Below are positions 7,870 to 17,535 of a stretch of 64,000 nt of DNA, in pieces. The position numbers were made by a program, and so were the translations under genes. The DNA comes from Aerophototrophica crusticola (GTDB lineage: Bacteria; Pseudomonadota; Alphaproteobacteria; Azospirillales; Azospirillaceae): contig MOEB01000014.1 of the NCBI GenBank assembly GCA_001939945.1, positions 43,848 to 107,847 of the forward strand, given 5' to 3'. Position 1 is the first letter of the stretch; each line of letters starts with the position of its first letter. A model generated the notes under the pieces. The model was not told the origin of the DNA and did not search any database. It saw nothing but the letters and a program-made list of their open reading frames with translations.

Positions 7870-9207
7870 ATGGACGCGCTGACCCTGGCCCGAATCCAGT
7901 TCGCGGCCAACATCTCGTTCCACATCCTGTTCCCCACCATCACCATCGCGCTGGCCTGGCTGCTGCTGTTCTTCAAGCTGCGCTTCCGGGCCACGGGCGA
8001 GTCCAAGTGGATGGACGCCTATTTCCTGTGGGTGAAGATCTTCGCCGTGACCTTTGCCCTTGGCGTCGTGTCCGGCATCACCATGAGCTTCCAGTTCGGC
8101 ACCAACTGGCCCGGCTTCATGGAGAGGGTAGGCAACATCGCCGGGCCCCTGCTGGCGTACGAGGTCCTGACCGCCTTCTTCCTGGAGGCGACCTTCATCG
8201 CCGTCATGCTGTTCGGCTTCCGCAAGGTGCCGGAGTGGCTGCACACCCTGGCCACCGGGCTGGTGGCGTTCGGCACCACCATGTCCGCCTTCTGGATCCT
8301 GGTGCTGAACAGCTGGATGCACACCCCAGCAGGTTACGAGCTGCGCGACGGCGTGGCCCACGCCACGGACTGGCTCGCCATCATCTTCAACCCGTCCATG
8401 CCCTACCGGCTGACCCACATGCTGCTGGCCTCCGGCCTGACCGCCGCCTTCCTGGTGGCGGGCGTGTCGGCCTGGCGCTGGCTGAAGGGTGACCGCGGCC
8501 CGTCCGTACTGGCGGCCCTGCGCAGCGGCACCTACGTGGCGGCCGCCCTGATCCCGCTCCAAATCCTGGCGGGCGACCTCCACGGGCTGAACACGCTGGA
8601 GCACCAGCCCGCCAAGGTCGCAGCCATGGAGGGCCACTGGGAGACGTCGGGCAACGTGCCCCTGCTGCTGTTCGCCTGGCCGGACGAGGAGGCGCGCACC
8701 AACCACTTCGAGGTCGGCATCCCCAACGGCGCCAGCCTGATCCTGAAGCACGAGGCGGACGGCGTGATCCAGGGCCTGAACGATTTCCAGGGCGCGCACC
8801 CGCCGGTGAAGCCCGTCTTCTTCGGCTTCCGCGTCATGGTGGGCGTGGGGATGCTGATGCTGGTCGTGTCCTGGGCCGCCGCCTGGACCCTGAGGCGCCG
8901 CGGCGAGCCCACGGTGTGGATGGCCCGCGCCCTGGTGGCCATGACCTTCAGCGGCTGGGTGGCCACCCTGGCCGGCTGGTACGTGACGGAGATCGGCCGC
9001 CAGCCCTGGCTGGTGACCGGCGTGCTGAAGACGCATGAGGCGGTGAGCGCCGTCCCCGCCGCCGCCATCGGCGGCACCCTCACCATGTACCTCGCCACCT
9101 ATGCCGCCCTGCTGGTGGCCTATGTGGCGGTGGTCTTCAAGCTGGCGGGCAAGGCCGGCAAGGCGGTGCCCACCATCGCCCGCCCCATCCCCCTGGCGGC
9201 CGAGTAA
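7870..9207 (+). CDS. cydA: Cytochrome bd-type quinol oxidase subunit I (CIO type)
   Basis: 445 aa, about nine membrane helices. It reduces O2 to water with quinol electrons in the inner membrane. N-terminal ARIQFAANISFHILFP carries the heme b595 ligand (His18), the quinol-binding Q-loop is short, and the C-terminal segment GWYVTEIGRQPW is the conserved oxidase signature. The short Q-loop is typical of cyanide-insensitive (CioA) forms rather than the E. coli long form. ATG 7870 follows the regulator stop by 4 bp; the in-frame upstream extension overlaps the regulator and lacks the helix. cydB follows directly. Confidence 0.95.
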   Translation: MDALTLARIQFAANISFHILFPTITIALAWLLLFFKLRFRATGESKWMDAYFLWVKIFAVTFALGVVSGITMSFQFGTNWPGFMERVGNIAGPLLAYEVLTAFFLEATFIAVMLFGFRKVPEWLHTLATGLVAFGTTMSAFWILVLNSWMHTPAGYELRDGVAHATDWLAIIFNPSMPYRLTHMLLASGLTAAFLVAGVSAWRWLKGDRGPSVLAALRSGTYVAAALIPLQILAGDLHGLNTLEHQPAKVAAMEGHWETSGNVPLLLFAWPDEEARTNHFEVGIPNGASLILKHEADGVIQGLNDFQGAHPPVKPVFFGFRVMVGVGMLMLVVSWAAAWTLRRRGEPTVWMARALVAMTFSGWVATLAGWYVTEIGRQPWLVTGVLKTHEAVSAVPAAAIGGTLTMYLATYAALLVAYVAVVFKLAGKAGKAVPTIARPIPLAAE

Positions 9208-9221
9208 AGGAGGGCCGACAC

Positions 9222-10229
9222 ATGGAGACGTTATCCCCAGCCGACTGGCTGCCCGTCGCCTTCGCCGCCCTGATGGGCATCGCGATCCTGGCCTATGTGG
9301 TGCTGGACGGGTACGATTTGGGCGTCGGCATCCTGATGGCCGGCGCCACGGACCCGCAGCGCGACCGCATGGTCGCCAGCATCGGCCCGTTTTGGGACGC
9401 CAACGAGACCTGGCTGGTCCTGGCCGTGGGCCTGCTGCTGGTGGCCTTCCCCGTGGCCCACGGCATGATCCTGTCCGCCCTGTACCTGCCGGTGGCGGCG
9501 CTCTTGTTCGGGCTGATCCTGCGGGGGGTGAGCTTCGAGTTCCGGGCCAAGACCGACGGCACCCAGCGCACCTTGTGGAACCGCGCCTTCATCGGCGGGT
9601 CCCTGCTGGCGGCCCTGGCCCAGGGCTACATGCTGGGCCTCTACATCCTGGGCCTGGAGCAGTCCTGGGCCGCGGTGGGCTTCGGCCTGCTGACGGGGGT
9701 GTGCCTCGCCGCGGCCTACGCCTTCATCGGCGCCACCTGGCTGGTGCTGAAGACGGAAGGGGAGTTGCAGGCCCGCGCCGTGGGCTGGGCCCGGCGCGCC
9801 CTGGGCCTCGCCGCCCTGGGCATGGTCGCCGTCTCCCTCGCCACCCCGCTGGCCAGCGACCGCATCGCCGCCAAGTGGTTCGAGCTGCCCTACCTGGTCC
9901 TGCTGGCCCCCATCCCGGTGGCTACAGCCGGCCTGTTCGCCTTGGTCTGGGTGGCGCTGAGGCACCTGCCGAACGCGGCGGACCGCTATGCCTGGGTGCC
10001 CTTCGCCGGGGCCGTGGGCATCTTCATGCTGGGCTTCCACGGCCTGGCCTACAGCTTCTATCCCTACGTGGTTCCGGAGCGGCTGACCGTGTGGGACGCG
10101 GCCGCAGCACCCGAGAGCCTGATGATCATCTTCGTCGGCACCCTGGTGGTCCTGCCCGTGATCCTGGGCTACACAGCCGTGGCCTACCGCATCTTCCGCG
10201 GCAAGGCGACGGAGCTGCGGTATGACTGA
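9222..10229 (+). CDS. cydB: Cytochrome bd-type quinol oxidase subunit II
   Basis: 335-aa polytopic membrane partner of CydA. The N-terminal LAYVVLDGYDLGVGIL and FWDANETWLVL are conserved in CydB/CioB. It completes the heterodimeric oxidase. It begins 14 bp after cydA with AAAGGAGG upstream, so translation is strong. No CydX-like small membrane peptide follows: the short frame overlapping its end is soluble and unlike CydX. A stem-loop at 10232-10259 ends the operon. Confidence 0.95.
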   Translation: METLSPADWLPVAFAALMGIAILAYVVLDGYDLGVGILMAGATDPQRDRMVASIGPFWDANETWLVLAVGLLLVAFPVAHGMILSALYLPVAALLFGLILRGVSFEFRAKTDGTQRTLWNRAFIGGSLLAALAQGYMLGLYILGLEQSWAAVGFGLLTGVCLAAAYAFIGATWLVLKTEGELQARAVGWARRALGLAALGMVAVSLATPLASDRIAAKWFELPYLVLLAPIPVATAGLFALVWVALRHLPNAADRYAWVPFAGAVGIFMLGFHGLAYSFYPYVVPERLTVWDAAAAPESLMIIFVGTLVVLPVILGYTAVAYRIFRGKATELRYD

Positions 10230-10231
10230 CC

Positions 10232-10259
10232 CGGCGACTTTCGAACCCGGAAGTCGCCG
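10232..10259 (+). terminator. Stem-loop after cydB, palindromic element copy 1
   Basis: CGGCGACTT at 10232-10240 pairs perfectly with AAGTCGCCG at 10251-10259 around a 10-base loop. No T-run follows. Its core 10236-10255 shares GACTTTCGAA and AAGTC ends with the perfect 20-bp palindrome at 19666-19685, so it may be one copy of a dispersed element used as a terminator. Confidence 0.6.
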
Positions 10260-10277
10260 TCAGGGGACCGGTCGCCC

Positions 10278-10303
10278 GGAACCCTGCCCAACCCCGTCCG
10301 GTT
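10278..10303 (+). promoter_or_regulatory. EcfG-like promoter for the ion-channel gene
   Basis: GGAAC at 10278-10282, a 17-bp spacer and GGTT at 10300-10303, 33 bp before the ATG of the channel gene. The general-stress sigma factor EcfG of alphaproteobacteria reads GGAAC-N16/17-CGTT; the -10 here differs by one base. Three similar promoters occur elsewhere in this window. Confidence 0.5.
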
Positions 10304-10336
10304 ACCCCCATCGCGGGGTATAGGCCGGGGGGTTCC

Positions 10337-11368
10337 ATGGGCTGGTTCGTGTCGGTGGCGGGGGTGGCCCTGGTCCTGGTGGCCATGGGCGACATCTTCA
10401 CCACGGCGCTGACCCTGCGGGGCGCCGGCCCGGTGACGGGGCGGCTGACCGCCTGGCTGTGGCGGGCGGCTCGCTGGGTGCTGGCCCGGCCCACGCCCCG
10501 CCCGGCCCTGTCCCTGGCCGGCCCGGCCATCGCCGCCGCCACGGTGGGGAACTGGCTGCTGATGCTGTGGGTGGGCTGGACCCTGGTCTTCCTAGGGGGC
10601 GAGGGCAACGTCGTCTCAGGCAGCGACGGCACCCCGGTGGACGGCTGGACCAAGGCCTATTTTGCCGGCTACACCCTGTCCACCCTGGGCCTGGGCGATG
10701 TCCAGCCCCAGGGCACCCTGTGGCAGTTCACCACGGCCTTCGCCTCCGTCAACGGCTTCGTGGCCGTGTCCATGGCGGCCACCTATCTGATCCCGGTGGT
10801 GACCTCCGCGGCACGGCAGCGCCAGCTCGCCATCTATGTCCATGGCTTGGGCGACACGCCCGTGGGCATCATCCTGGCCGCCTGGAACGGCAAGGACCTG
10901 GCCGCCCTGGACGCGCACCTGGCCGCCCTGGCCCCCATGGTGATCGACGCCGGCCAGCAGCACCTTGTCTATCCCGTGCTCTACTGCTTCCACGGCGTCA
11001 GCGACGCCACCTCCTTCTCCGTCCGCCTGACGGCGCTGGACGAGGCGCTGCTGGTCCTGCGCCACGGCGTCGCCCCGCCCGCCCGGCCCGTGGAGGCCGT
11101 TACCCGCCCCCTGGCGGAGGGCGTCACCTCCCTGCTGGAGCGGATGCGCGCCGCCTCCATCCCGCCCATGGACAAGGCCCCGCCGCCGCCGGACCTGACA
11201 CCCCTGCGCCGTGCCGGCATCCCCACGGTGTCGGACGAGGAGTTCGCCGCCATCGTCGCCGCCCATGACGAGCGCCGCCGCCACCTCTGGGCCGTGGTGG
11301 CCGACGCCGGCTGGACCTGGGACCGCGTCTTCTCCGAACCCGAGCAGGACTGCCTGGCCAGCAAGTAG
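10337..11368 (+). CDS. Pore-loop (two-TM potassium-channel-like) membrane protein
   Basis: 343 aa. Three or four hydrophobic segments in the first 160 residues surround a pore loop with a K+-filter-like motif, TLSTLGLGD at about residues 113-121 (compare TxGYGD). A soluble cytoplasmic region of about 180 residues follows. This matches the two-pore/Ion_trans_2 type channel proteins of bacteria. The Tyr of the classical filter is Leu here, so K+ selectivity is not certain. An EcfG-like promoter precedes it, suggesting a stress or osmotic role. Confidence 0.75.
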   Translation: MGWFVSVAGVALVLVAMGDIFTTALTLRGAGPVTGRLTAWLWRAARWVLARPTPRPALSLAGPAIAAATVGNWLLMLWVGWTLVFLGGEGNVVSGSDGTPVDGWTKAYFAGYTLSTLGLGDVQPQGTLWQFTTAFASVNGFVAVSMAATYLIPVVTSAARQRQLAIYVHGLGDTPVGIILAAWNGKDLAALDAHLAALAPMVIDAGQQHLVYPVLYCFHGVSDATSFSVRLTALDEALLVLRHGVAPPARPVEAVTRPLAEGVTSLLERMRAASIPPMDKAPPPPDLTPLRRAGIPTVSDEEFAAIVAAHDERRRHLWAVVADAGWTWDRVFSEPEQDCLASK

Positions 11369-11491
11369 GGCGCGCCTGCCGGAACCACCCGCTGTGGCAT
11401 AAGGCGGCCCTTAACGCCTGATTCACCATGCCCCGCCAGGGTTCCGCGTGAGACCTGCCCCCATGCCGGGGCCGACACACGCGGACAAGCC

Positions 11492-13276
11492 ATGCCCACC
11501 CCAACGCTGCCGCCCGCCCCGGGCGGCCTCGGCCGCATCTACCGTGCCCTGTGGACCTACGCCGCCGGCAAGCGCCCGCTGCTGGTGCTGTTCATGGCCA
11601 TGCAGGTGGCGGCCCAGATCGTGAAGCTGGCCATCCCCTACTTCTCCGCCGAGGCGGTGAATGCCCTGCAGCGCAGCGGCGCCGACGGCCTGCGGGAGGC
11701 GGCGACCTACCTTGGCCTGACCTTCGCCGCCGCCGCCGGGTCCTGGGCCCTGCACGGCCCATCCCGGGTGATCGAGCGGTTCGTGGCCATCCATGTCCGT
11801 GGCCGCTTCACCGACGCCGCCTATGCCAAGCTGACCAGCCTGCCCATGGGCTGGCACGCGCGGCGCCATTCCGGCGACACCATCCAGCGCGTGTCCAAGG
11901 CCTCCGGCGCCCTGTTCGGCTTCAGCCAGAGCCAGTTCATCTACCTGCAGAACGCGGTGAACCTGGTCGGCCCCGTGGTGGCCCTGTGCCTGGTGTCCAG
12001 CATGACGGGCTTGGCCGCGGCAGTGGGCTATGCCCTGATCTTCGCCGTGCTGCTGCGCTTCGACCGGGTGATGATCGACCTGGCACGGCAGGAGAACCGG
12101 GCGGAGGGGCGGATGCTGTCCACCCTGGTGGACTGCCTGGGCAACATCTCCACCGTCCTGACCCTGCGGCTCCAGGCCCCCACCCGCGCCCTGGTGAACA
12201 GCAAGCTGGCCGCCATCTTCGTGCCCCTGCGCCGCGGCGTGGTGGTGAACGAGGTGAAGTGGTGCGCCGTGGACCTGCTGAACAACGGCATCCGCGTCGG
12301 CCTTGTCGGCCTCTATGGCTGGCTGGCCTGGAAGGCCGGCGGCCCGGTCATGCTGGGCACCGCCGTGCTGGTGCACCAGTACGCCCAGCAGGCGGGCCAG
12401 GTGGTGGGCACCATGGCGCTGCATTACCAGGAGCTGGTGCGCTACCACACCGACTTCGGCGGGGCGGCGGAGATCATGGACGCCGCCGAGGACGACACCG
12501 CCGGCGCCACCGTCGAGCCCGGCTGGCGGGAGATCGCGGTGGAGGGCCTGTCCTTCGCCTATGCCGACGCCACGGGCGCCCGCAAGGGCGGGCTGGAGGA
12601 CGTGTCCCTGACCTTCCGCCGCGGCCAGCGCGTGGCCCTGGTGGGGGAGAGCGGGTCGGGCAAGAGCACGGTCATGCGCGTGCTGGCCGGCCTTTACCGC
12701 CCCGACGCCGCGACGTTCCGCGTGGACGGCGCCCCCCGCCCCGACCTGCACCACCTCGGCCCCGTCGCCACCCTGATCCCGCAGGAGCCGGAGATCTTCG
12801 AGAGCACCCTGGCCCACAACGTCACCCTGGGCCTGGACTACCCGGCGGAGGAGGTGGCCCGCGCCGTGGAGCTGGCGGAGCTGCACCCCGTGCTGGCCAA
12901 GCTGCCCGACGGCCTGGACACGGCGGTGGAGGAGCGGGGCGCCAACCTGTCCGGCGGCCAGCGGCAGCGCCTGGCGCTGGCCCGCGGCATCCTGGCCGCC
13001 CGCGGCTCGGGCCTGGTGATGCTGGACGAGCCCACCAGCAGCCTTGACCCGGCCACGGAGGCACGCCTCTACGACACCCTGCTGGCGGAGTTCGCGGGCG
13101 CCTGCGTCGTCAGCTCCATCCACCGGCTGCACCTGCTGGACCGGTTCGACCTGGTGGTGCTGATGGCCGACGGCCATGTGGTGGACCAGGGCACCCTGGC
13201 GGAGCTGCTGTCCCGTCAGCCCCGCTTCCGCGCCCTGTGGCAGGCCCAGGCCGGCCCGCTGGCCCTGGCGGCGTGA
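11492..13276 (+). CDS. ABC exporter, fused permease and ATPase
   Basis: 594 aa. The N-terminal ABC type-1 transmembrane domain (about residues 20-330, six helices) is fused to a nucleotide-binding domain: Walker A GESGSGKST from residue 385, signature LSGGQRQR from 486, Walker B Asp512 in VMLDEPTSSLD, and a His switch in SSIHRL. It works as a homodimer exporting lipids, peptides or drugs across the inner membrane. It stands alone, so the substrate is unknown. It is 1.3 kb from cydAB, but there is no second half-transporter as in CydDC. Confidence 0.92.
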   Translation: MPTPTLPPAPGGLGRIYRALWTYAAGKRPLLVLFMAMQVAAQIVKLAIPYFSAEAVNALQRSGADGLREAATYLGLTFAAAAGSWALHGPSRVIERFVAIHVRGRFTDAAYAKLTSLPMGWHARRHSGDTIQRVSKASGALFGFSQSQFIYLQNAVNLVGPVVALCLVSSMTGLAAAVGYALIFAVLLRFDRVMIDLARQENRAEGRMLSTLVDCLGNISTVLTLRLQAPTRALVNSKLAAIFVPLRRGVVVNEVKWCAVDLLNNGIRVGLVGLYGWLAWKAGGPVMLGTAVLVHQYAQQAGQVVGTMALHYQELVRYHTDFGGAAEIMDAAEDDTAGATVEPGWREIAVEGLSFAYADATGARKGGLEDVSLTFRRGQRVALVGESGSGKSTVMRVLAGLYRPDAATFRVDGAPRPDLHHLGPVATLIPQEPEIFESTLAHNVTLGLDYPAEEVARAVELAELHPVLAKLPDGLDTAVEERGANLSGGQRQRLALARGILAARGSGLVMLDEPTSSLDPATEARLYDTLLAEFAGACVVSSIHRLHLLDRFDLVVLMADGHVVDQGTLAELLSRQPRFRALWQAQAGPLALAA

Positions 13277-13423
13277 AGGCAAAAGGCAGCCGCAGGAGTG
13301 CGGCGGGCCCCGGCCCATCTGCGGTACGCCACGGGAGGCGCGGCATTCATGCTCTTGGTGCCTGACTGAAGCGGGCTGGCTGGTGTTTCCATCCTGCCCC
13401 GCAACCCGACACCGGCCCAGACC

Positions 13424-14029
13424 ATGCAAGCCTTCACCGCCCCAGCCCCGGCGGACCCCGACATCGCGAACGACAGCCTGACCGCCCGCATCTCAGTCCT
13501 GGTCGGCCTGTTCCCCACCCGCCGCGCCGCGGCGGCGGCCGGTGGCATTAGCGTTGACCAGGTGGGCCGCTACATGGTCGGGGTGAACGCGGCCCCCTTC
13601 CCGGTGCTGGCCCGGCTGGCCGCGGCCCAGGGCGTGTCGCTGGACTGGCTGGCCACGGGCCGCGGCCCCATGCGGCGGGAACCGGGCACCCCCCCGGCCG
13701 GCCTGCCGGGGCAGGAGGTCTGGGGCCTGTTCCCGTCAGAGGTCCCGGGCTGGTTCCGCCCCGTGCCCATGGCGGTGCGCCTGCCCCCCATGCCCGGCCT
13801 GCCGGAGGGGGAGGTGGTGGCCGTCATGGTCCCGGACGATTCCCTGCGGGGGGAGGGCGTGCGGGGCGGGCATGTCTGCTACTGCGCCGCGGGCAGCCAG
13901 CCCTTCGCCGGCGACCTGGTGCTGGTCCGCCGGGAAGACGGGCTGGTGGCCCTGCTGCCCGCCGAACGGGTGCCCGCCGGCCGCCACCCCCTGGTGGCCC
14001 CGGTGATGGTCGTCCGGCGGAAGTGGTGA
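13424..14029 (+). CDS. HTH repressor with degenerate S24-like C-terminal domain
   Basis: 201 aa. The N-terminal region (FPTRRAAAAAGGISVDQVGRYMVG ... VLARLAAAQGVSLDWLATG) is an XRE-like HTH of the kind found in phage C2/CI-type repressors, including the WLATGRG linker. The C-terminal half resembles an S24/LexA peptidase fold, with a Ser in PDDSLRGEG, but I see no clear catalytic Lys, so self-cleavage is doubtful. No other phage genes flank it; it is probably a domesticated regulator. Its stop is 7 bp from that of the convergent kinase gene. Confidence 0.7.
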   Translation: MQAFTAPAPADPDIANDSLTARISVLVGLFPTRRAAAAAGGISVDQVGRYMVGVNAAPFPVLARLAAAQGVSLDWLATGRGPMRREPGTPPAGLPGQEVWGLFPSEVPGWFRPVPMAVRLPPMPGLPEGEVVAVMVPDDSLRGEGVRGGHVCYCAAGSQPFAGDLVLVRREDGLVALLPAERVPAGRHPLVAPVMVVRRKW

Positions 14030-14036
14030 GGGGCCC

Positions 14037-17000
14037 TCACCCCTCCCCCACCTTGGCGGCCATCTCCTCGTCCAGGGCGCGCAGGATGTCGTCCACGCCG
14101 CACGGCTTGGGCAGCACCCGCACACCCCCGGCGGCGGCCACGTCCTCGCTGTAGCCGGTGGTCAGCACCACGGGCATGCCGGGGCGCAGGCGCCGCGCCT
14201 CCCGTGCCAGGTCCACGCCGGTGAGCCTGCCGGGCGTCACCACGTCGGAGAACAGCAGGTCCACCCGCGCCCCGCCCTGGAGCAGGGGCAGCGCCTCGTC
14301 CGCGGTGGCCACCCGCGCCACCTCGTAGCCCGCGTCGCCCAGGGCCGCCGCGACGGTGGAGGCCACAAGCGGCTCGTCCTCCACCAGCAGCACCCGGCCC
14401 CGCCGGGCGTGGCTGGCCCCCGCCGCCGGCGTGGCGGCCGCGGCCGGGGCGGCTTCCGCGGCGCGGAGCATCAGGGTGACGGTGGTGCCCCTGCCCGGTG
14501 CGCTGTCCACCCGGGCCGTGCCCCCGCACTGCCGCGCCAGGCCATAGACCTGGGCAAGGCCCAGCCCCGTGCCGGCGCCCACGTCCTTGGTGGTGAAGAA
14601 GGGCTCGAAGGCGCGGGCCGCCACGTCGGGCGACATGCCGACGCCGGTGTCCGCCACCTCCAGCCGCACATAGCGCCCGGACAGGGCGGACGGGTCGCCG
14701 GGCCCCGGCGCGGCGTTGGTCGCCCGGAAGGTCAGGGTGCCGCCCTCCGGCATGGCGTCGCGGGCGTTGGTGGCCAGGTTCAGCAGGGCCAGCTCGAACT
14801 GGGTGGGGTCGGCCTGCACCGGCCACAGCCCGGGGGCGAAGTCCGTCTCCAGCCGCACCCCGGCGGGCAGGGTGCGCGCCAGCAGCTGCGACAGTCCCAG
14901 CACCCGGTCGCGCACGTCCAGGGGCTGCGGGCTCAGCGCCTTGGGGCGGGAGAAGGCCATCATCTGCTGCACCAGCCGGGCGCCGCGGTCCACCGCCTGC
15001 TGCCCCGCCTCCACCAGGGGCCGCACCTCCGGCATGGGCGCCCGGCGGCCGATCATGGACAGGCAGCCCGACAGGGCCTGGAGCAGGTTGTTGAAGTCGT
15101 GCGCCACGCCGCCCGTCAGCTGGCCCACCGCCTCCATCTTCTGCGCCTGGGCAAGCTGGGCCAGCGCCGCCTCCCGCTCCGCCGTCCGCTCGGCCACCCG
15201 GGCCTCCAGCGTCGCGTTCAGGGCACGCAGGGCGGCCTCGGCCGCCTTGCGGTCGGTGACGTCGGCGGCGGCGCTGATCTGCAGCCGCCGCCCGTCCGGC
15301 AGCCGCCCCAGCCCCACATTGTGGAAGTCCCAGACGCGGGTGGAGCCGTCGGCGCAGCGCACCGCCCACTCGCCGGCGGCGATCTCGCCCCCCTTGTCGA
15401 ACTCCGCGTCCAGGACGGCGCGCACGTCCACGGCGCTGTCCGGATAGGCCAGGCGCAGCCAGTCGAAATGGGTGCGGATCTGGTCCCGGCTATAGCCGGT
15501 CAGTTCGGTCCATTTCCGGCCCAGCTCCAGCACCTCCCCGTCCTCGGCATGCAGCATCATGGGGAAGGGGCTGGCCAGCACCGCCGCCCGCAGGCGCGCC
15601 TCGCTGCCCTTCAGCGCCTCGGCCGCCTCGCGCTGGTCGTGGACGTCGGTGCTGGTGCCGAACCAGGCGATGACGGACCCGTCGGCGTCGCGCACCGGCT
15701 CGGCCCGGGCCAGGTACCAGCGATAGGCGCCGTCGTGGCGGCGGTAGCGCACCTCCACCTCATAGGTCACCTCCCGGGCGCGGGCATCGGCCCAGGCTTC
15801 CGCCGTACGGTCCACGTCGTCCGGATGCAGCATGGCGGCCCAGCCGTCGGGCAGGGCCTCGTCCGGCGTCTGGCCGGTATACTCGTACCAGCGGGCGTTG
15901 AAGTGGTGCAGGTGGCCGTCCGGGGTGGCGAACCAGACGAAGGCCGGCAGGGCGTCCGCCAGCGCCTCCAGCCGCCGCTCCGCCTCGTGCCGCTCGTCGA
16001 TGTCGATGACGGAGCCCACATAGCCCAGGTAGGTGCCGTCGGGCGCGAAGCGGGGGGCGGCCGCGTCGATGCACCAGCGGTACCGCCCGTCGGCGCCGCG
16101 CAGCCGGTACTCCACCCGGAACGCCGCCCGGGCGGCGTTGGACGCCAGGAAGACCTGCTCGGTCCGCGCCTTGTCGTCCGGGTGGGTGGCGTCCAGCCAG
16201 CCCAGCCCCAGCCCCTCCGCCTCCGATTGGCCGGTGAAGGCGTACCAGGCCTTGTTCAGGTAGGTGCAGGCGCCGCGCTCGTTGGTCACCCACATCATCA
16301 GCGGCGCGTGGTCCGCCATGTTGCGGAACCGCTCCTCCCCCTCCCGCAGCGCGGCCACCGCGCGGGTGCGGGTGACGGCGGAATAGGTGCGCTCCGCCAC
16401 CTCCGCCACCAGGTTGACGTCCCCCTCCTGCCAGCGCCCCGTCCCGGGGATGACGGCGTGCAGCAGGCCGGCCAGCCTGCCGTCGCGCATCACCGGCACG
16501 GCCAGGTAGGCGGCTTCCGACAGCGGCCGCCCCGCCAGCCTTTCCAACACGGCCGCCGGCACGCGCCCCGGCTCCCGCGCGTCCACCCGCCGGCCGGCGC
16601 GCAGGTCCGCCGCGATCCCCGGTCCCAGCTCCTCCAGCCGCAGCCGCCGCAACCGCCCGCCCCCCGGCCCGCCGGGCACGCAATGGGCCAGGGTGGTGGC
16701 CAGCCCGTCCGGCCCGATCTCCGCGAAGCCGGCGCAGGCCGCCCCCAGGTGCCCCGCCACCAGGCCGACGGCCCTGCGCGCCAGCGTCTCCGGTGACGCC
16801 TGGTCGCGCAGCCGGTCCGCCAAGTCCAGCCGCAGGGCGGCCCGCCGGTCTTCCAGCACGCGGCTGGTCGTCTCGGTGCAGGCGCAGAACATGCCCCCGA
16901 CCCCGCCGCTCTCGTCCCGGACGGGGGAATAGGAGAAGGTGTACCAGGTGTCCTCCGGGAACCCGTTCCGCAGCATGACCAGGTGCAGGTCCTCGGACCA

Positions 17001-17336
17001 GGTGGCGACGCCGGACAGGGCCCGGTCCACCAGGGGCAGGATGTCCTGCCAGATCTCCGCCCAGATCTCCCGGAACGGCCGGCCCAGCGCGTCCGGGTGC
17101 TTGTTGCCCAGGATCGGGGCGTAGCCGTCATTGTATATGAACGCCAGCTCCGGCCCCCAGGCGATGAACATGGGGTGGCGGGAGTTCAGCATCAGGCTCA
17201 GGGCCGTGCGCAGCGACTGCGGCCAGCCCTCCGGCGGGCCCAGGGGCGACGACGCCCAGTCATGGGCGCGCATCCGCCTGCCCATCTCCCCGCCGCCCGA
17301 CAGGAAGGCATGGCTGCTGTGGGGAAGGTCGGGCAA
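14037..17336 (-). CDS. Multi-PAS/GAF hybrid histidine kinase
   Basis: 1099 aa, apparently soluble: an N-terminal PAS (SSHAFLSGGGEMGRRMRAHDW type), a GAF-like region (about 150-300), then several PAS/PAC modules (visible WVTNERGACTYLNKAWY, WFATPDGHLHHFNARWYEY, ELTGYSRDQI). A HisKA core follows with phosphoacceptor His746 in GGVAHDFNNLLQ, a HATPase domain (FEPFFTTKDVGAGTGLGL), and a C-terminal receiver with Asp1031 in LLFSDVV. I choose TTG 17336 because AGGAG lies 6 bp upstream and the conserved N-terminus starts there; the longer frame to 17429 begins with an Arg/Pro-rich stretch. No cognate regulator is adjacent, so the output is unknown. Confidence 0.92.
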   Translation of the reverse strand: MPDLPHSSHAFLSGGGEMGRRMRAHDWASSPLGPPEGWPQSLRTALSLMLNSRHPMFIAWGPELAFIYNDGYAPILGNKHPDALGRPFREIWAEIWQDILPLVDRALSGVATWSEDLHLVMLRNGFPEDTWYTFSYSPVRDESGGVGGMFCACTETTSRVLEDRRAALRLDLADRLRDQASPETLARRAVGLVAGHLGAACAGFAEIGPDGLATTLAHCVPGGPGGGRLRRLRLEELGPGIAADLRAGRRVDAREPGRVPAAVLERLAGRPLSEAAYLAVPVMRDGRLAGLLHAVIPGTGRWQEGDVNLVAEVAERTYSAVTRTRAVAALREGEERFRNMADHAPLMMWVTNERGACTYLNKAWYAFTGQSEAEGLGLGWLDATHPDDKARTEQVFLASNAARAAFRVEYRLRGADGRYRWCIDAAAPRFAPDGTYLGYVGSVIDIDERHEAERRLEALADALPAFVWFATPDGHLHHFNARWYEYTGQTPDEALPDGWAAMLHPDDVDRTAEAWADARAREVTYEVEVRYRRHDGAYRWYLARAEPVRDADGSVIAWFGTSTDVHDQREAAEALKGSEARLRAAVLASPFPMMLHAEDGEVLELGRKWTELTGYSRDQIRTHFDWLRLAYPDSAVDVRAVLDAEFDKGGEIAAGEWAVRCADGSTRVWDFHNVGLGRLPDGRRLQISAAADVTDRKAAEAALRALNATLEARVAERTAEREAALAQLAQAQKMEAVGQLTGGVAHDFNNLLQALSGCLSMIGRRAPMPEVRPLVEAGQQAVDRGARLVQQMMAFSRPKALSPQPLDVRDRVLGLSQLLARTLPAGVRLETDFAPGLWPVQADPTQFELALLNLATNARDAMPEGGTLTFRATNAAPGPGDPSALSGRYVRLEVADTGVGMSPDVAARAFEPFFTTKDVGAGTGLGLAQVYGLARQCGGTARVDSAPGRGTTVTLMLRAAEAAPAAAATPAAGASHARRGRVLLVEDEPLVASTVAAALGDAGYEVARVATADEALPLLQGGARVDLLFSDVVTPGRLTGVDLAREARRLRPGMPVVLTTGYSEDVAAAGGVRVLPKPCGVDDILRALDEEMAAKVGEG

Positions 17337-17535
17337 GCAGGGCTCCTGTGGGCTGGGTTGCCGGCGGGTTTCCAAGGCGGGAACGCGCCGACGCCGCGGA
17401 TGGAAGCCCCGCGGCAACCAACGGTGCAACCGGCCTTGCGTTTAGTCCCAAAGCCCTAGGACAAGCGGGGTAATCGGCACCCGGCCCCCTGCCCCCGGGA
17501 TCCCGTCCGACCCGTGTCCACCCAAGGGTGCCGGG

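Noticed and set aside
10222..10326. Short frame overlapping the cydB end as a CydX-type subunit
   Set aside because: It encodes a Pro/Arg-rich soluble peptide without a membrane helix, so it cannot be CydX.
11492..13276. CydD/CydC-type cysteine/glutathione exporter
   Set aside because: CydDC needs two dissimilar half-transporters; only one homodimer-type gene exists and it is separated from cydAB by the channel gene.
13424..14029. Prophage on the basis of the C2-like repressor
   Set aside because: No integrase, structural or other phage gene and no attachment repeat lies within several kb; the regulator is probably domesticated.
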